DNA of 43,770 nucleotides, taken from NCBI GenBank assembly GCA_947589685.1, contig CANQCN010000008.1, positions 1-43,770 on the forward strand. The letters run 5' to 3'. The notes below the pieces were generated by a model. It saw only the letters and a list, made by a program, of their open reading frames with translations, was not told the origin of the DNA and searched no databases. The translations under genes and the position numbers were made by a program. Source of the stretch: an uncultured Clostridia bacterium. Lineage in GTDB: Bacteria > Bacillota > Clostridia > Christensenellales > CAG-314. Shown here piece by piece: positions 24,520 through 33,374 of this stretch (its first letter is position 1; each line of letters starts with the position of its first letter).

Positions 24520-25187
24520 ATATCGCCGTTTTCGGGGCGGAGGGCCGCACGGGCAGCGCCGCGGTACGTATCGCCAAAGGGCGGGGACACTACGTCGTTC
24601 CGATAGAAAAAGAAACGCGAACGGAGCAAATCGCCGATCGCGTGGACGTTGTGATAGATTTTTCCGCGGCAAACGCTACAAAAGACGTTTGCGAATTTTG
24701 CTTGGCGCGCAACGCTCCGTTGGTAACGGGGGTGACGGGACGAAACGAACAGGAACAAGCGGAGCTGCAAGCGTTGCGGGAACGTCTGCCGACAGTGGAA
24801 AGATCAAATTTTTCCGAGGGCGTGCAAACGCTTGCGGAATTGGTCAAATATGCCGCCGAAACGCTTGCCGATTGGGATTGCGAGATAGTTGAGATCCATC
24901 GCAAAGGCAAACGGGATTCGCCCAGCGGAACGGCAAAAATGCTCGCGGCGGTTGCCGCAAAACGAAAAAGTTTCAGCAAAGTCACCGTACATTCGCTGCG
25001 TTGCGGCGGCAATTTCGGTCGACACAGCGTAATTTTCGCCACGGAAGGAGAAAGCCTGACGCTTACGCATCAGGCGGAAAATGCGGATATATTCGCTCGC
25101 GGAGCGGTGATATGCGCGGAAAAACTATTCCTTTCGACGCAAAATGTCGCCGACGGAAAGGGAATAGGGACAGTTGACGGTAACTAA
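24516..25187 (+). CDS. dapB: 4-hydroxy-tetrahydrodipicolinate reductase
   Basis: This 223-aa protein reduces the DapA product with NAD(P)H. The compact N-terminal nucleotide-binding motif is FGAEGRTGSA. The catalytic and substrate-binding motif is EIHRKGKRDSPSGTA: the first His and the Lys are kept, and the second His of the usual HH pair is Arg. The protein is short (E. coli 273 aa) but within the range of thermophile and Clostridia forms. ATG at 24516 overlaps the dapA stop as ATGA. Its 3' end overlaps the convergent trhP-like gene by 63 bp. Confidence 0.93.
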   Translation: MNIAVFGAEGRTGSAAVRIAKGRGHYVVPIEKETRTEQIADRVDVVIDFSAANATKDVCEFCLARNAPLVTGVTGRNEQEQAELQALRERLPTVERSNFSEGVQTLAELVKYAAETLADWDCEIVEIHRKGKRDSPSGTAKMLAAVAAKRKSFSKVTVHSLRCGGNFGRHSVIFATEGESLTLTHQAENADIFARGAVICAEKLFLSTQNVADGKGIGTVDGN

Positions 25188-26378
25188 CTGCTGTACCTTG
25201 TTGCATACGTCCAGCTCGTTGCCGTCGCCGTCGCAAATTTTTTCGACGGTGAAGCTTTTGCCGCAGTCCTCTCCGAGAGTGAGCGCTTCCAAAACGTCGC
25301 CCACGGCGAATTTGTTGCGCTGTTCCACTACAAGACTGCCGCCGCGCGCCTCGCGCACCACGGCGATGAATTTGTACTCTTCAACCGCTTTGCTGCTGTC
25401 GTAGTACTGACGGCTTTCCTCCTCGTCGAAATAAAAGCCCGTTGTGTAGTCGCGATGAGAGGCTTTGTCCAGCTCGCGATCGAGTTCGGCGACAAGCTCG
25501 TCGGTAAACGAATCGGAATAAATTGCGTCAAGCGCCCTGCGATATGCCGCAACGACCGTCGCGACGTAAAAGGCGGATTTCATTCTGCCCTCGATTTTGA
25601 GACTGACGACTCCCGCGTCGATAAGCTGCGGCAGATAAGCGAGCATATTCATATCCTTGCTGTTGAATATGTAACTGCCCCTTTCGTCCTCGTAGACGGG
25701 TAGCCAATCGTCGCGGCTGACTTCGCGGACCTGCCATTCCCAACGGCATGCCTGAACGCACTCGCCGCGATTGCTGTTGCGATTGACGAGATAGTTGGAC
25801 ATAAGACACCTGCCGGAATAGCTTACGCACATTGCGCCGTGTACAAACGCTTCGAGCTGAACGTCGGGACAAAACCGAGCCGTTTCCGCTATTTCGCAAA
25901 GAGGCATTTCGCGCGCAAGCACTACGCGCTCCGCGCCCAGCTTTTTCCAATGAGCGACGGCGTACTTGTTGGTGGTGTTTGCCTGAGTGGAAACGTGTAT
26001 CGGTAAACGACTGTGCGACTTGACAAAATCGAATACGCCCGCATCCGACACAAGCACCGCGTCTACCGCCGCGTCCTCCAACACTTTGAGATAATCGGCA
26101 AGCTTGTCGAAGTCGGAGTTGCTTGCAAAGATGTTGAGAGTGACGTACGCTTTGGCGTCGGCGGCGTGAGCCAAACGCACCGCTTCGGCGATCTCGTCGT
26201 CGGAAAAATTGCCCGCAAACGCCCGCAGACCGAAGCTTTTGCCCGCAAAATACACCGCGTCCGCGCCGAAGTGCAACGCGGTAACAAGCTTTTCCATATT
26301 GCCCGCAGGCGCCAAAAGCTCTGCTTTCGGGTACTTTTTTGCGTTTTTTGAGTTTTTATCGGTTATTATGTTTGTCAT
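25125..26378 (-). CDS. trhP: U32-family protein, probable tRNA U34 hydroxylase TrhP
   Basis: This 417-aa protein has the full U32 signature EAFVHGAMCVSYSGRC followed by LMS, an opening AELLAPAGNMEKL, and later cysteines (GECVQACRWEW) that in this family bind an iron-sulfur centre. U32 proteins of this type (B. subtilis YrrN/YrrO) make 5-hydroxyuridine at tRNA position 34. The next gene upstream in the same direction is a TrmR-like methyltransferase that would methylate the product, which supports the call over peptidase. The ATG at 26378 has no Shine-Dalgarno site; an in-frame TTG at 26429 is the alternative. Confidence 0.88.
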   Translation of the reverse strand: MTNIITDKNSKNAKKYPKAELLAPAGNMEKLVTALHFGADAVYFAGKSFGLRAFAGNFSDDEIAEAVRLAHAADAKAYVTLNIFASNSDFDKLADYLKVLEDAAVDAVLVSDAGVFDFVKSHSRLPIHVSTQANTTNKYAVAHWKKLGAERVVLAREMPLCEIAETARFCPDVQLEAFVHGAMCVSYSGRCLMSNYLVNRNSNRGECVQACRWEWQVREVSRDDWLPVYEDERGSYIFNSKDMNMLAYLPQLIDAGVVSLKIEGRMKSAFYVATVVAAYRRALDAIYSDSFTDELVAELDRELDKASHRDYTTGFYFDEEESRQYYDSSKAVEEYKFIAVVREARGGSLVVEQRNKFAVGDVLEALTLGEDCGKSFTVEKICDGDGNELDVCNKVQQLVTVNCPYSLSVGDILRRKE

Positions 26379-26584
26379 AGTAGTATATAAATCGGCGATT
26401 TTCTGTATAGTCGCACCGCTTTGTCGCAACTTCGAATAATCGGCTTTTCACTGTCGGCGACAAGATTACGAAAAATGGCGAATGATGAAGGACCCGAAAG
26501 CCTTCTCCGCTTGCTTAGAGACGGCGAGGCAAAATAACGTTGAGAGCTTGCGAACAAAGAGTTTCGCGCGCGACAAAAAGCGCG

Positions 26585-27172
26585 TCAAAATTTCTTTGTG
26601 GATACGGTCACGCCGTCGCCGACGCGGTGAAGCACGGTGTCGAAGCGCGGATCTGCGGTTATATCCTGCAAAAACGCGCGCATATTGCGAGCGACGGTTA
26701 TATGCTTGTGACGCTTGTCGTCGGGCACATGCTCCACCAATCCTTTGTACAGCACGTTGTCGCACACGAGAGCGCCGCCCACCGTGAGCAGCTCCGTAAG
26801 ATAGGGAAAAAACGTTTCGTACTGTCCCTTAGGTCCGTCCATAAAGATAAAGTCGTAGCTTCCCGTAAGCTGAGGAACTATTTCGCGCGCGTCGCCTATA
26901 AAAATGTTTACGCGGTCGAGCATGCCCCGCTCTCGGAAATTTTCGCGCGCCAACGCCGCGGATCTTTCGGACAATTCCACCGTGTTGAGCGTCGCTTCGG
27001 GGCTGGCGGACAGCATCACTATGCCGCTGTAACCGATAGCCGTGCCTATCTCCAATATGCGACGGGGCAAGCGTTGCCGCACTTCATCGAACAGCAGCTG
27101 CTTTGTATCGTCCAGCATTACGGGTATGTAGCGCTCGCGCGCGTATTTTTTCAGCTCGTCGAGAGTATGCAT
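26585..27172 (-). CDS. trmR: O-methyltransferase, probable tRNA 5-hydroxyuridine methyltransferase
   Basis: This 195-aa class I methyltransferase of the caffeoyl-CoA-OMT-like fold is close in pattern to B. subtilis YrrM/TrmR, which converts ho5U34 to mo5U34. Motif I is LEIGTAIGYSGIVML, the acidic ribose-binding position is in NTVELSERS, and the metal/active-site region is FIFMDGPKGQYETFFPYL followed by VCDNVLYKG. Length is slightly under the usual 210-220. It lies 16 bp after the RNase J gene and 206 bp before the trhP-like gene. Confidence 0.85.
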   Translation of the reverse strand: MHTLDELKKYARERYIPVMLDDTKQLLFDEVRQRLPRRILEIGTAIGYSGIVMLSASPEATLNTVELSERSAALARENFRERGMLDRVNIFIGDAREIVPQLTGSYDFIFMDGPKGQYETFFPYLTELLTVGGALVCDNVLYKGLVEHVPDDKRHKHITVARNMRAFLQDITADPRFDTVLHRVGDGVTVSTKKF

Positions 27173-27188
27173 TTTTGTCGCGCGAAGT

Positions 27189-29018
27189 TTACAATTCCAT
27201 TATTATGGGCAGGACTATCGGGTTGCGCTTCAACGTCACGCGGAAATAGTGACGCACCGTGCGCTGTACGAGCGATTTGAGCGCTTCGTCGCTGCTTTTG
27301 CCCGCTTTGGAAAGCTCCGCCCTTATCAGTTTGGTAAGCTCTTCTATGATATTGGTTGCGCCGTCCTCTTCGAAAAAGCACCCGCGGCTGACGATTTTCG
27401 GTCCGACCACCGCTCTGCCCTTTTCCACGCCCAACACGCACACGAGTATGCCGTCCTCGGCAAGACTGAGACGGTCTTTGAGCACCTCGTTGCCCACGTC
27501 GCCCACGCCCAAGCCGTCCACCATCACGCTGCCGCTGACCACCTGTCCCGCGACGCGGAAGGTGTTGCTGCCGTCCAACTCGACGACGTCGCCTATCTCC
27601 GGAATGATGACGTTGCTCTCCTTGTGTTTGAGTCCCTCCACAAGCATAGCGTGCTGTTTGAGATGACGATACTCGCCGTGAATGGGTATAAAGTACTTGG
27701 GCTTGATGAGCGTGTAGATGAGTTTAAGCTCTTCCTGACAGGCGTGCCCCGAAACGTGTACGGCGGAAAGCGCCGAATACTCCACGTTTGCGCCCAAACG
27801 GTACAGCTTGTTGATGACCGAATAGACGTCTCGCTCGTTGCCGGGAATGGGATTGGCGGAAATGACGATCGTGTCGTTGGGTCCTATGTGTACTTTGTTG
27901 AACTCGCCCGAAGCCATACGCGTAAGCGACGACATCGGTTCGCCCTGACTGCCCGTGGCAAGTATCACCAGCTTGCCGTCGTCGTAGTTGCCTATCTCGT
28001 CCAGATCTACTATCATATCCTTTGGGAAGCTAAGCGCGCCCACGCGCACCGCCGTCTCGATATACTTTACTATGGACTTGCCGGAAAGCACGATCTTGCG
28101 ACGATATACGGTAGCAAGCTCTATTATCATACCCAAACGGTCCACGTTGGACGCAAAGGTGGCGATGATTATCCGCCTGCCCTTGGCGTTGCGGAATATT
28201 CTGTTCATCGTTTCCTGCACGACGGATTCGCTCAAAGTGTAACCGGGTTTTTCCACGTTGGTGGATTCGCTCATCAGCAGCAGCACGCCCTCTCTGCCTA
28301 TCTCGGCAAAGCGATTGAGGTTCATTATTTCGTTGCCCAACGGCGTGTAATCCACCTTGAAATCGCCCGTGTGCATAACCGTTCCTACGGGGGTGCGCAG
28401 ACATATCGCCGTGCTGCCCGCAACGGAATGGGACACGTGGATGAATTCCGCGGTGAATGCGCCGAGACTGACGACGCTGCGGTCGGAAACGGGCACAAAA
28501 TTCACCTTGTCGAGGGCGTTGCGCTCCGCAAGCTTGTTTTCGCACAGCGCCAACGTCAGCTTGGTGCCGTACACGTCCACCTTGCCGCCCAATTTTTCCA
28601 CCACGAAGGGCAGCGCGCCGATGTGGTCCTCGTGTCCGTGCGTGAGCAGTATGCCCTTGATCTTGTCGCGGTGTTCGCAAAGATAGCTCACGTCGGGTAT
28701 AACCACGTCTACGCCCGGCATGTCGCTCCCCGGAAAAGACATTCCCACATCAACTACGACGATGCTGTCGCCGTACTCGAACGCGGTCATATTTTTGCCG
28801 ATCTCGCCTACTCCGCCCAAAAATATCACTTTGAGCTTGCCGCGCGGCTTGCTGTGCTGCGGCGCGCGTATACCCGCGCCCTCCGATCTGCCGTTGCGCG
28901 CGGGCGTTGCGCTCGCAGAACGTTTGGAGTATTGTTTATCCTTTTTTTGATTTTTTGTTTTGCCCTGCGCGGATCTGTTGTCCGATTTTTTTGCGGGCGA
29001 ATTTTTTTGTTTATTCAT
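27189..29018 (-). CDS. rnj: Ribonuclease J
   Basis: This 609-aa metallo-beta-lactamase/beta-CASP ribonuclease has 5'-exo and endo activity in mRNA decay and rRNA maturation. Seen: FLGGVGEIGKNMT, the zinc motif HGHEDHIGA, HVSHSVAGS, the HTGDFKVDYTP strand, the beta-CASP block ATGSQGEPMSSL, and the C-terminal HVSGHA plus FIPIHGEYRHL. A Lys/Arg/Gln-rich tail of about 50 residues precedes the catalytic core and may contact RNA or other degradosome proteins. ATG at 29018 follows GAGGATC. The longer reading to 29135 has no ribosome binding site. Confidence 0.95.
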   Translation of the reverse strand: MNKQKNSPAKKSDNRSAQGKTKNQKKDKQYSKRSASATPARNGRSEGAGIRAPQHSKPRGKLKVIFLGGVGEIGKNMTAFEYGDSIVVVDVGMSFPGSDMPGVDVVIPDVSYLCEHRDKIKGILLTHGHEDHIGALPFVVEKLGGKVDVYGTKLTLALCENKLAERNALDKVNFVPVSDRSVVSLGAFTAEFIHVSHSVAGSTAICLRTPVGTVMHTGDFKVDYTPLGNEIMNLNRFAEIGREGVLLLMSESTNVEKPGYTLSESVVQETMNRIFRNAKGRRIIIATFASNVDRLGMIIELATVYRRKIVLSGKSIVKYIETAVRVGALSFPKDMIVDLDEIGNYDDGKLVILATGSQGEPMSSLTRMASGEFNKVHIGPNDTIVISANPIPGNERDVYSVINKLYRLGANVEYSALSAVHVSGHACQEELKLIYTLIKPKYFIPIHGEYRHLKQHAMLVEGLKHKESNVIIPEIGDVVELDGSNTFRVAGQVVSGSVMVDGLGVGDVGNEVLKDRLSLAEDGILVCVLGVEKGRAVVGPKIVSRGCFFEEDGATNIIEELTKLIRAELSKAGKSSDEALKSLVQRTVRHYFRVTLKRNPIVLPIIMEL

Positions 29019-29161
29019 CTGATCCTCTGACTCGGCGAAAAAAAACTCCGCCGTCGATTTGTTTTTTGTAAATTGTTGCCCTATACGAGCATAAAAAGTC
29101 CGTTTACGTGCAAAAAGCGACATAGTTGTCCCCACTTGTCGCCCATGAATTGCTTATTGCT

Positions 29162-30130
29162 TTACTTCGCCTTGCTGCGGCGCGCCATTTTGCGATTGTA
29201 ACGGTCGGTGCCCTCGATCTCCACCCTTTTGTAAAAGAACGGTCGGTTGTCAAAGCGGAAGTACTCTACCATGTTGATGCACTTGATGTAGAAAAACAAC
29301 ACGAAGTTTACAAGGGAGGAAACCGCCGTCTTGACTATCGCGTTGCCGATGAACATCATACACAGAACGCTTGTAGCCAACATAAGACACACCACGACGA
29401 GCGTCTGCCAGAATACGCTCCAAAATCTAAGCATAGAACGCGCCAAGCCTTGCTTGAACGCCCTGCGCACCGACCCCTCGTTGCACACAACGCTGGGCAA
29501 CGTAAAGGAAAACGCCGTCAGTCTGAACACATACAGCGCCACGGCGATAATGACGACGGGTATCACCGTCCACCAATTGAACGCCAACAGAAACAGCACG
29601 TAAAAGCCCATACAGCCCACGACTATCAGTATGTCCACGGGCAGTACGAATACCGTTTGCAGCAGCACAAACTTCCAGGTTACGCCTTGCTTTTTTATCA
29701 CGAACCAACTGAACGGACGTTCGGCGTTGCTGGTCATAAACTCTTCGAGCTGACAAGCCGCGGCGACGTCGGTGAGCGATACGAACAGACGATACACCAC
29801 GAAAATTACGCAAAACAGCACGTAAGACATTGTAACTCCGCCGAAAGGAAGCCTTATCGAGGAGATGGATTTGCGCAACTCGGCGATGAGCTCGCTCAAA
29901 CGCGTGGCGAACTGCCTGCTGTCGAAGTCGCCGTCTATCACGGAGTTGATGGACTCCACCACAAAGTCGCTTACGTTGTTGTCGTGAATGATCGTCACCG
30001 CGTCATCCACCGCGTTGCCGAAAATAAGGTAGCCCAACGCCACTATGAGCGCCAGCAACAGCATTTGATACACTATCGACTTTATGAGTACCTTCCAATT
30101 GCAGGAGGCAAGAACAAGCGGTTTGATCAT
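29162..30130 (-). CDS. Polytopic membrane protein, family not recognised
   Basis: This 322-aa protein has about six hydrophobic helices: one near residues 17-40, then an extracytoplasmic loop with SVIDGDFDSRQFATRLSELI, a helix at about 104-122, and four more after residue 150. The C-terminus is basic (RYNRKMARRSKAK) and cytosolic. It follows the membrane protein at 30141-30968 by 10 bp and shares its rough size and layout, so the two may form a complex. No motif points to transport or enzyme activity. Confidence 0.78.
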   Translation of the reverse strand: MIKPLVLASCNWKVLIKSIVYQMLLLALIVALGYLIFGNAVDDAVTIIHDNNVSDFVVESINSVIDGDFDSRQFATRLSELIAELRKSISSIRLPFGGVTMSYVLFCVIFVVYRLFVSLTDVAAACQLEEFMTSNAERPFSWFVIKKQGVTWKFVLLQTVFVLPVDILIVVGCMGFYVLFLLAFNWWTVIPVVIIAVALYVFRLTAFSFTLPSVVCNEGSVRRAFKQGLARSMLRFWSVFWQTLVVVCLMLATSVLCMMFIGNAIVKTAVSSLVNFVLFFYIKCINMVEYFRFDNRPFFYKRVEIEGTDRYNRKMARRSKAK

Positions 30131-30140
30131 ATGGCTTTCC

Positions 30141-30968
30141 TCAACCGAACATTATACGACCGACGTCGCGACGCTCGCCGCCGACGTCGTCGTAATACAG
30201 CTTGTAACTAAGGCAGGGCACGTAGGTGAACGCCAGCAAAAACGCCGCGGCGTAAACCAATATGTCCAGCTTGTAGGGCGCAAGCAGATACGCCGACGAA
30301 AGCACGATCACGCGCAGCAACGGATAGCACACCGCTACCGACCACAAAATACGCTTTTTGCGGAACATCAACCGCGCCGAATAGGACATTGCTCTGTTGA
30401 ACAGGTAGTTTTCGCTGAATTTGAGCGGGAAGGTCAGCGCAAGCAACATAAACACGTAGGTAGTAAATACCCGTATGAGCGCCATAAGCGCCAACACTAT
30501 CGCGACTATCGCCGAAGCGTTGCCTATGAAGTGTATCAAAAACGACAGCCCCACCGCCACAAGAGTGCTAAGCTCCGAGGCGACGATGCAAGCAACGACA
30601 TACAGCAAAACAAACGGAAAAATGGCAGACGTCCTTTTCATGGGCAAAACGGACATCTGTCCCGTACGCATATGGCGGTCTATCTTTGCCAGCAATATGG
30701 CGGAGGCAAGCGCAAGCGCAACGACTGCAATGACAAATACCCACCAATATTTGCCGTAACGCAACACGGTGAAGGACTGCAACAACAGCTGCGTGTAGTC
30801 CTCGCCTATCTTGCCCGTAACAAGCGCGACAAACAGGTCTATCTCCGCCGACGGCTTGTACAGATACGCAGCAAACGCCATAAGCGCCGCCGCGGGCAAC
30901 GTGATATACAGCAGATGCAGCAGGTTGCGGAACATATATGCAATTGACGATTTGCTTTGATACCTCAT
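30141..30968 (-). CDS. Polytopic membrane protein, family not recognised
   Basis: This 275-aa protein has about six hydrophobic helices. ATG at 30968 has GAGGAAC upstream and gives a basic start MRYQSKSS. The in-frame ATG at 31028 would start upstream of the -10 box. It is first in a two-gene unit with a consensus sigma-A promoter and a perfect leader hairpin next to the ribosome binding site. Function unknown. Confidence 0.78.
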   Translation of the reverse strand: MRYQSKSSIAYMFRNLLHLLYITLPAAALMAFAAYLYKPSAEIDLFVALVTGKIGEDYTQLLLQSFTVLRYGKYWWVFVIAVVALALASAILLAKIDRHMRTGQMSVLPMKRTSAIFPFVLLYVVACIVASELSTLVAVGLSFLIHFIGNASAIVAIVLALMALIRVFTTYVFMLLALTFPLKFSENYLFNRAMSYSARLMFRKKRILWSVAVCYPLLRVIVLSSAYLLAPYKLDILVYAAAFLLAFTYVPCLSYKLYYDDVGGERRDVGRIMFG

Positions 30969-30978
30969 TGTTCCTCTT

Positions 30979-30996
30979 GCGCGAGAACTCTCGCGC
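30979..30996 (-). promoter_or_regulatory. Leader hairpin before membrane protein operon
   Basis: GCGCGAGA and TCTCGCGC are perfect 8-bp arms around 2 bases, between the -10 and the ribosome binding site. The hairpin ends 4 bases from GAGGA, so it could affect initiation or message stability. Confidence 0.55.
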
Positions 30997-31009
30997 CAAA
31001 TCTGTATTA

Positions 31010-31038
31010 AGTATACAATAAAACGCATTATTTTTCAA
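31010..31038 (-). promoter_or_regulatory. Sigma-A promoter of the membrane protein operon
   Basis: On the minus strand -35 TTGAAA (31033-31038), a 17-bp spacer and -10 TATACT (31010-31015). Confidence 0.82.
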
Positions 31039-31090
31039 CTGTTTTGCAATCACAAAAATATATGGACAAAATCCGTGCGCGCGCAAAGCG

Positions 31091-31121
31091 AAAAAAAACC
31101 GACCCCCGCAAGGGAGGTCGG
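31091..31121 (-). terminator. Rho-independent terminator of the capsid cassette
   Basis: On the minus strand CCGACC-TCCC, loop TTGC, GGGG-GTCGG is followed by eight T's. It ends the leftward virion-gene transcript just before the next promoter (31010-31038). Confidence 0.88.
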
Positions 31122-31149
31122 CAAATGCAGACGTAAATTTTCGTAAAAT

Positions 31150-31186
31150 GTCGGCGCGCGGCGTCGAAAAACAAACGCGCGCCGAC
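31150..31186. repeat. GC-rich 11-bp inverted repeat
   Basis: GTCGGCGCGCG and CGCGCGCCGAC are perfect arms around 15 bases. It lies between the last capsid-cassette gene and its terminator, and has no T-run. It may protect the 3' end or mark the cassette edge. Confidence 0.55.
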
Positions 31187-31205
31187 GGAACGGCTGCGAA
31201 CGCGC

Positions 31206-32141
31206 TCAATCGGGAAGCAACGTAGTGTTTATCCAATTGACGAATGCGCTGTAATATGCGCCCAGCTCGGATACGAGAAAGCTGTCGAACCCCGTGAGCA
31301 CGGTGGCTTCGGTGCGGGTAAGGGTCATGCACATGCTTTTGCACACGGCGTATTTTTCCCTTTGAATAAGGTCGCGATACCCCGTTTCGCCCAACTCGGC
31401 GTACATTTTGGCGTTTTGCAAAGCCTTGTTTTGCTGGGCTCGGTACGCCGCTTCGTACGCTTTGGCGCGGGACGCTTGGTACTTTTGCTCTTTCTCCACA
31501 AGCCCCGTGTTGTACTTTTCAACGGAAATGCGCTGCTTTTCCTGCTCTTCCGAGAGTCGTTGATACGCCGCTTCGACGCTCGCTTGACGTTCCTGTTCGA
31601 GAGAGGCGCAGGACTCTTCGTAGAGCTGCTCCGCGTCCGTTTGCCGCTGCTCCAACCGTTCGTGCCGCGCGTTTAGGTCGTTGACGATGGCTTTGACGTC
31701 CTCGTTGTAACGCGCCGTGGCAAGGTTTGTGTAGCGCGTTGCGACGGTGGAAAAGTACAAGCCGTTGTCTATCACCTTGCGACGGATGGTTTCCTTTTCG
31801 TCGTTGTAGTCGGCAAGCGCCTTAGCCATCTTCACGTCGGCGTCGGCGTTGAGCTTGCTGCTTTCCGACGCAATGGTTTTCAGCGCGGAAGAATAGGAAC
31901 GCGACAGCGAACGCTGTTTGGAAATGAACGTCGCCTCCACCGATCGTTCGGCGAGCGCGCGCAGCTCCTGCTCGGACTTCGGGGTGAATACAAGCGGTTT
32001 GAGATTGAGGCTTTCGGGCATATCGAGGGGCGGCTCCGTAGCCACCAGACTGTACTTGTTGTCGATGAGCAGACACGCCGCTTTGATCTCGTCGTACAGT
32101 TTTTTCAGTTCGTTTATCCTTTCCTGTGTGATCGATCCCAT
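31206..32141 (-). CDS. Long coiled-coil protein at the end of the capsid cassette
   Basis: This 311-aa protein has no signal peptide. Residues about 60-270 are rich in Glu, Gln, Lys and Ala with heptad spacing (ARHERLEQRQTDAEQLYEES, YQRLSEEQEKQRISVEKY), so a long coiled coil is likely. The C-terminus is more hydrophobic and beta/turn-like (NWINTTLLPD end). It is the last gene before the terminator and starts 3 bp after the beta-rich protein gene. In the P22 order this slot holds the trimeric coiled-coil tail needle gp26, so a needle or plug role is plausible but is based on position and predicted structure only. Confidence 0.72.
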   Translation of the reverse strand: MGSITQERINELKKLYDEIKAACLLIDNKYSLVATEPPLDMPESLNLKPLVFTPKSEQELRALAERSVEATFISKQRSLSRSYSSALKTIASESSKLNADADVKMAKALADYNDEKETIRRKVIDNGLYFSTVATRYTNLATARYNEDVKAIVNDLNARHERLEQRQTDAEQLYEESCASLEQERQASVEAAYQRLSEEQEKQRISVEKYNTGLVEKEQKYQASRAKAYEAAYRAQQNKALQNAKMYAELGETGYRDLIQREKYAVCKSMCMTLTRTEATVLTGFDSFLVSELGAYYSAFVNWINTTLLPD

Positions 32142-32144
32142 TGT

Positions 32145-33374
32145 CTAATCCTCTCTTCGAACGTGCGCATACAGCTCCAACAGCTCCAAGCAAAAGCCGT
32201 CCTCGGCACGCACCTCCACCGCAAACTCTCTGCCCTTGCCCGTGACGGGTATATGCCGCGTGGCGCGCGAACCTGCAAAAAAGTAGCTTCTCGCAATGCC
32301 GTCACTGTACACGCGCACCTCGCAATTGTGCGTCGAGCGCAGCACCAACGCGTCCAAAAATTTCATTTTTTGCGACCCCATATCGATATTTTGCTTTTTG
32401 AAAACGCTCTGTCCGCCGCCCGACGAAAAAGCGTAAAGCACGCCGTCGCGACAGGCGTAAACGTCGTTGTCGCAATTGAAAAGGGACTCGAAGCCGCAAC
32501 CGAACACGCCCGCAAGAGCGCCTTTTGCCGCGTCGACGAGCAACGTGACGTCATTGGACGCGCCGCCGCGCTCGCGTCGGCAGGACACAAGGTATTTGCC
32601 GTGCATAGCGCACGCGACGGCTCCCTCGAAACACAGCGAGCCGCTCAATTCGGGACAAAGCTCGGAAACCTTGCCGTCGATACAAAACAGTCCCTTGTCG
32701 GTGGCGAACACCGCTTTGCGGGCAACGGAAACAGCCGAATCCTTTTGCACCGCGCCCATGTTGCGGGCTACGGGATACAGCTTGGAATCGACCGCGTACT
32801 CTTTGCCGTCGTAGGCATAGCAATCGTTACCCAGCATATACACGGTATCCGCGACTTCCGCCAAAGCGCCGCAAGCTGTCGGAAGGCTTATGCCGAAAGT
32901 GCCCGTCCATTCCTCCACGGGGTCAACGGGAGTAATCCACAGTCCGCTGTCGTTTAGACCGAAAATACGCGTTTGCGCGGTAAGCATGCTGCGATAGCCG
33001 CCCGGCGTAAGTCTCTTCGCCGCGTCGTTGGTCTGCGCCCAAACGCCCTCTTTTTCGGCGGAAAAGAGTATGTTGTCGCCGTAACGGGTGAAACAAACGT
33101 CCGAGATCCCCTTTTGATACAGCGGCGTAAGCGTGCCGTTTTCGAGATAGTACACGCCGTCGTCGCACAGCACGTACAACCTTTCGCCGCGACGGCAAAC
33201 GATTTTTTTGACGGGCTTGGGACAATATATTTGCACAAATTTGCCCAACGAGACAAGTCCGCGCACGCTCTCGGACAGATTGTCGCTGTCCGCGAATACG
33301 TCGCCGACGTTAAGCTTGACGCGCTCGCGCAGCCGTACGCTGCGGCTGTTTGCAAACGGCTTGCGGTAGAACAT
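32145..33374 (-). CDS. Beta-rich tail-hub-like protein (P22 gp10 slot)
   Basis: This 409-aa protein is made of repeated short beta-strand blades of the form xxVYxLGNDxYAYDGKE, KAVFATDKGLFCIDGK, KYLVSCRRE and NDVYACRDGVLYAFS, which indicates a beta-propeller, with a C-terminal beta-sandwich (CEVRVYSDGIARSYFFAG). P22 gp10, the packaged-DNA stabilisation/tail-hub protein, has similar size and holds the same position after gp4. ATG at 33374 overlaps the previous stop by one base; the longer reading to 33695 only shadows the neighbour. No sequence homology to gp10 can be claimed by eye. Confidence 0.75.
   Translation of the reverse strand: MFYRKPFANSRSVRLRERVKLNVGDVFADSDNLSESVRGLVSLGKFVQIYCPKPVKKIVCRRGERLYVLCDDGVYYLENGTLTPLYQKGISDVCFTRYGDNILFSAEKEGVWAQTNDAAKRLTPGGYRSMLTAQTRIFGLNDSGLWITPVDPVEEWTGTFGISLPTACGALAEVADTVYMLGNDCYAYDGKEYAVDSKLYPVARNMGAVQKDSAVSVARKAVFATDKGLFCIDGKVSELCPELSGSLCFEGAVACAMHGKYLVSCRRERGGASNDVTLLVDAAKGALAGVFGCGFESLFNCDNDVYACRDGVLYAFSSGGGQSVFKKQNIDMGSQKMKFLDALVLRSTHNCEVRVYSDGIARSYFFAGSRATRHIPVTGKGREFAVEVRAEDGFCLELLELYAHVRRED

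Noticed and set aside
27249..29030. 593-aa plus-strand frame opposite RNase J
   Set aside because: The minus strand encodes RNase J with all catalytic motifs. The opposite frame is rich in His, Ala and Val, the usual mirror of this codon usage.
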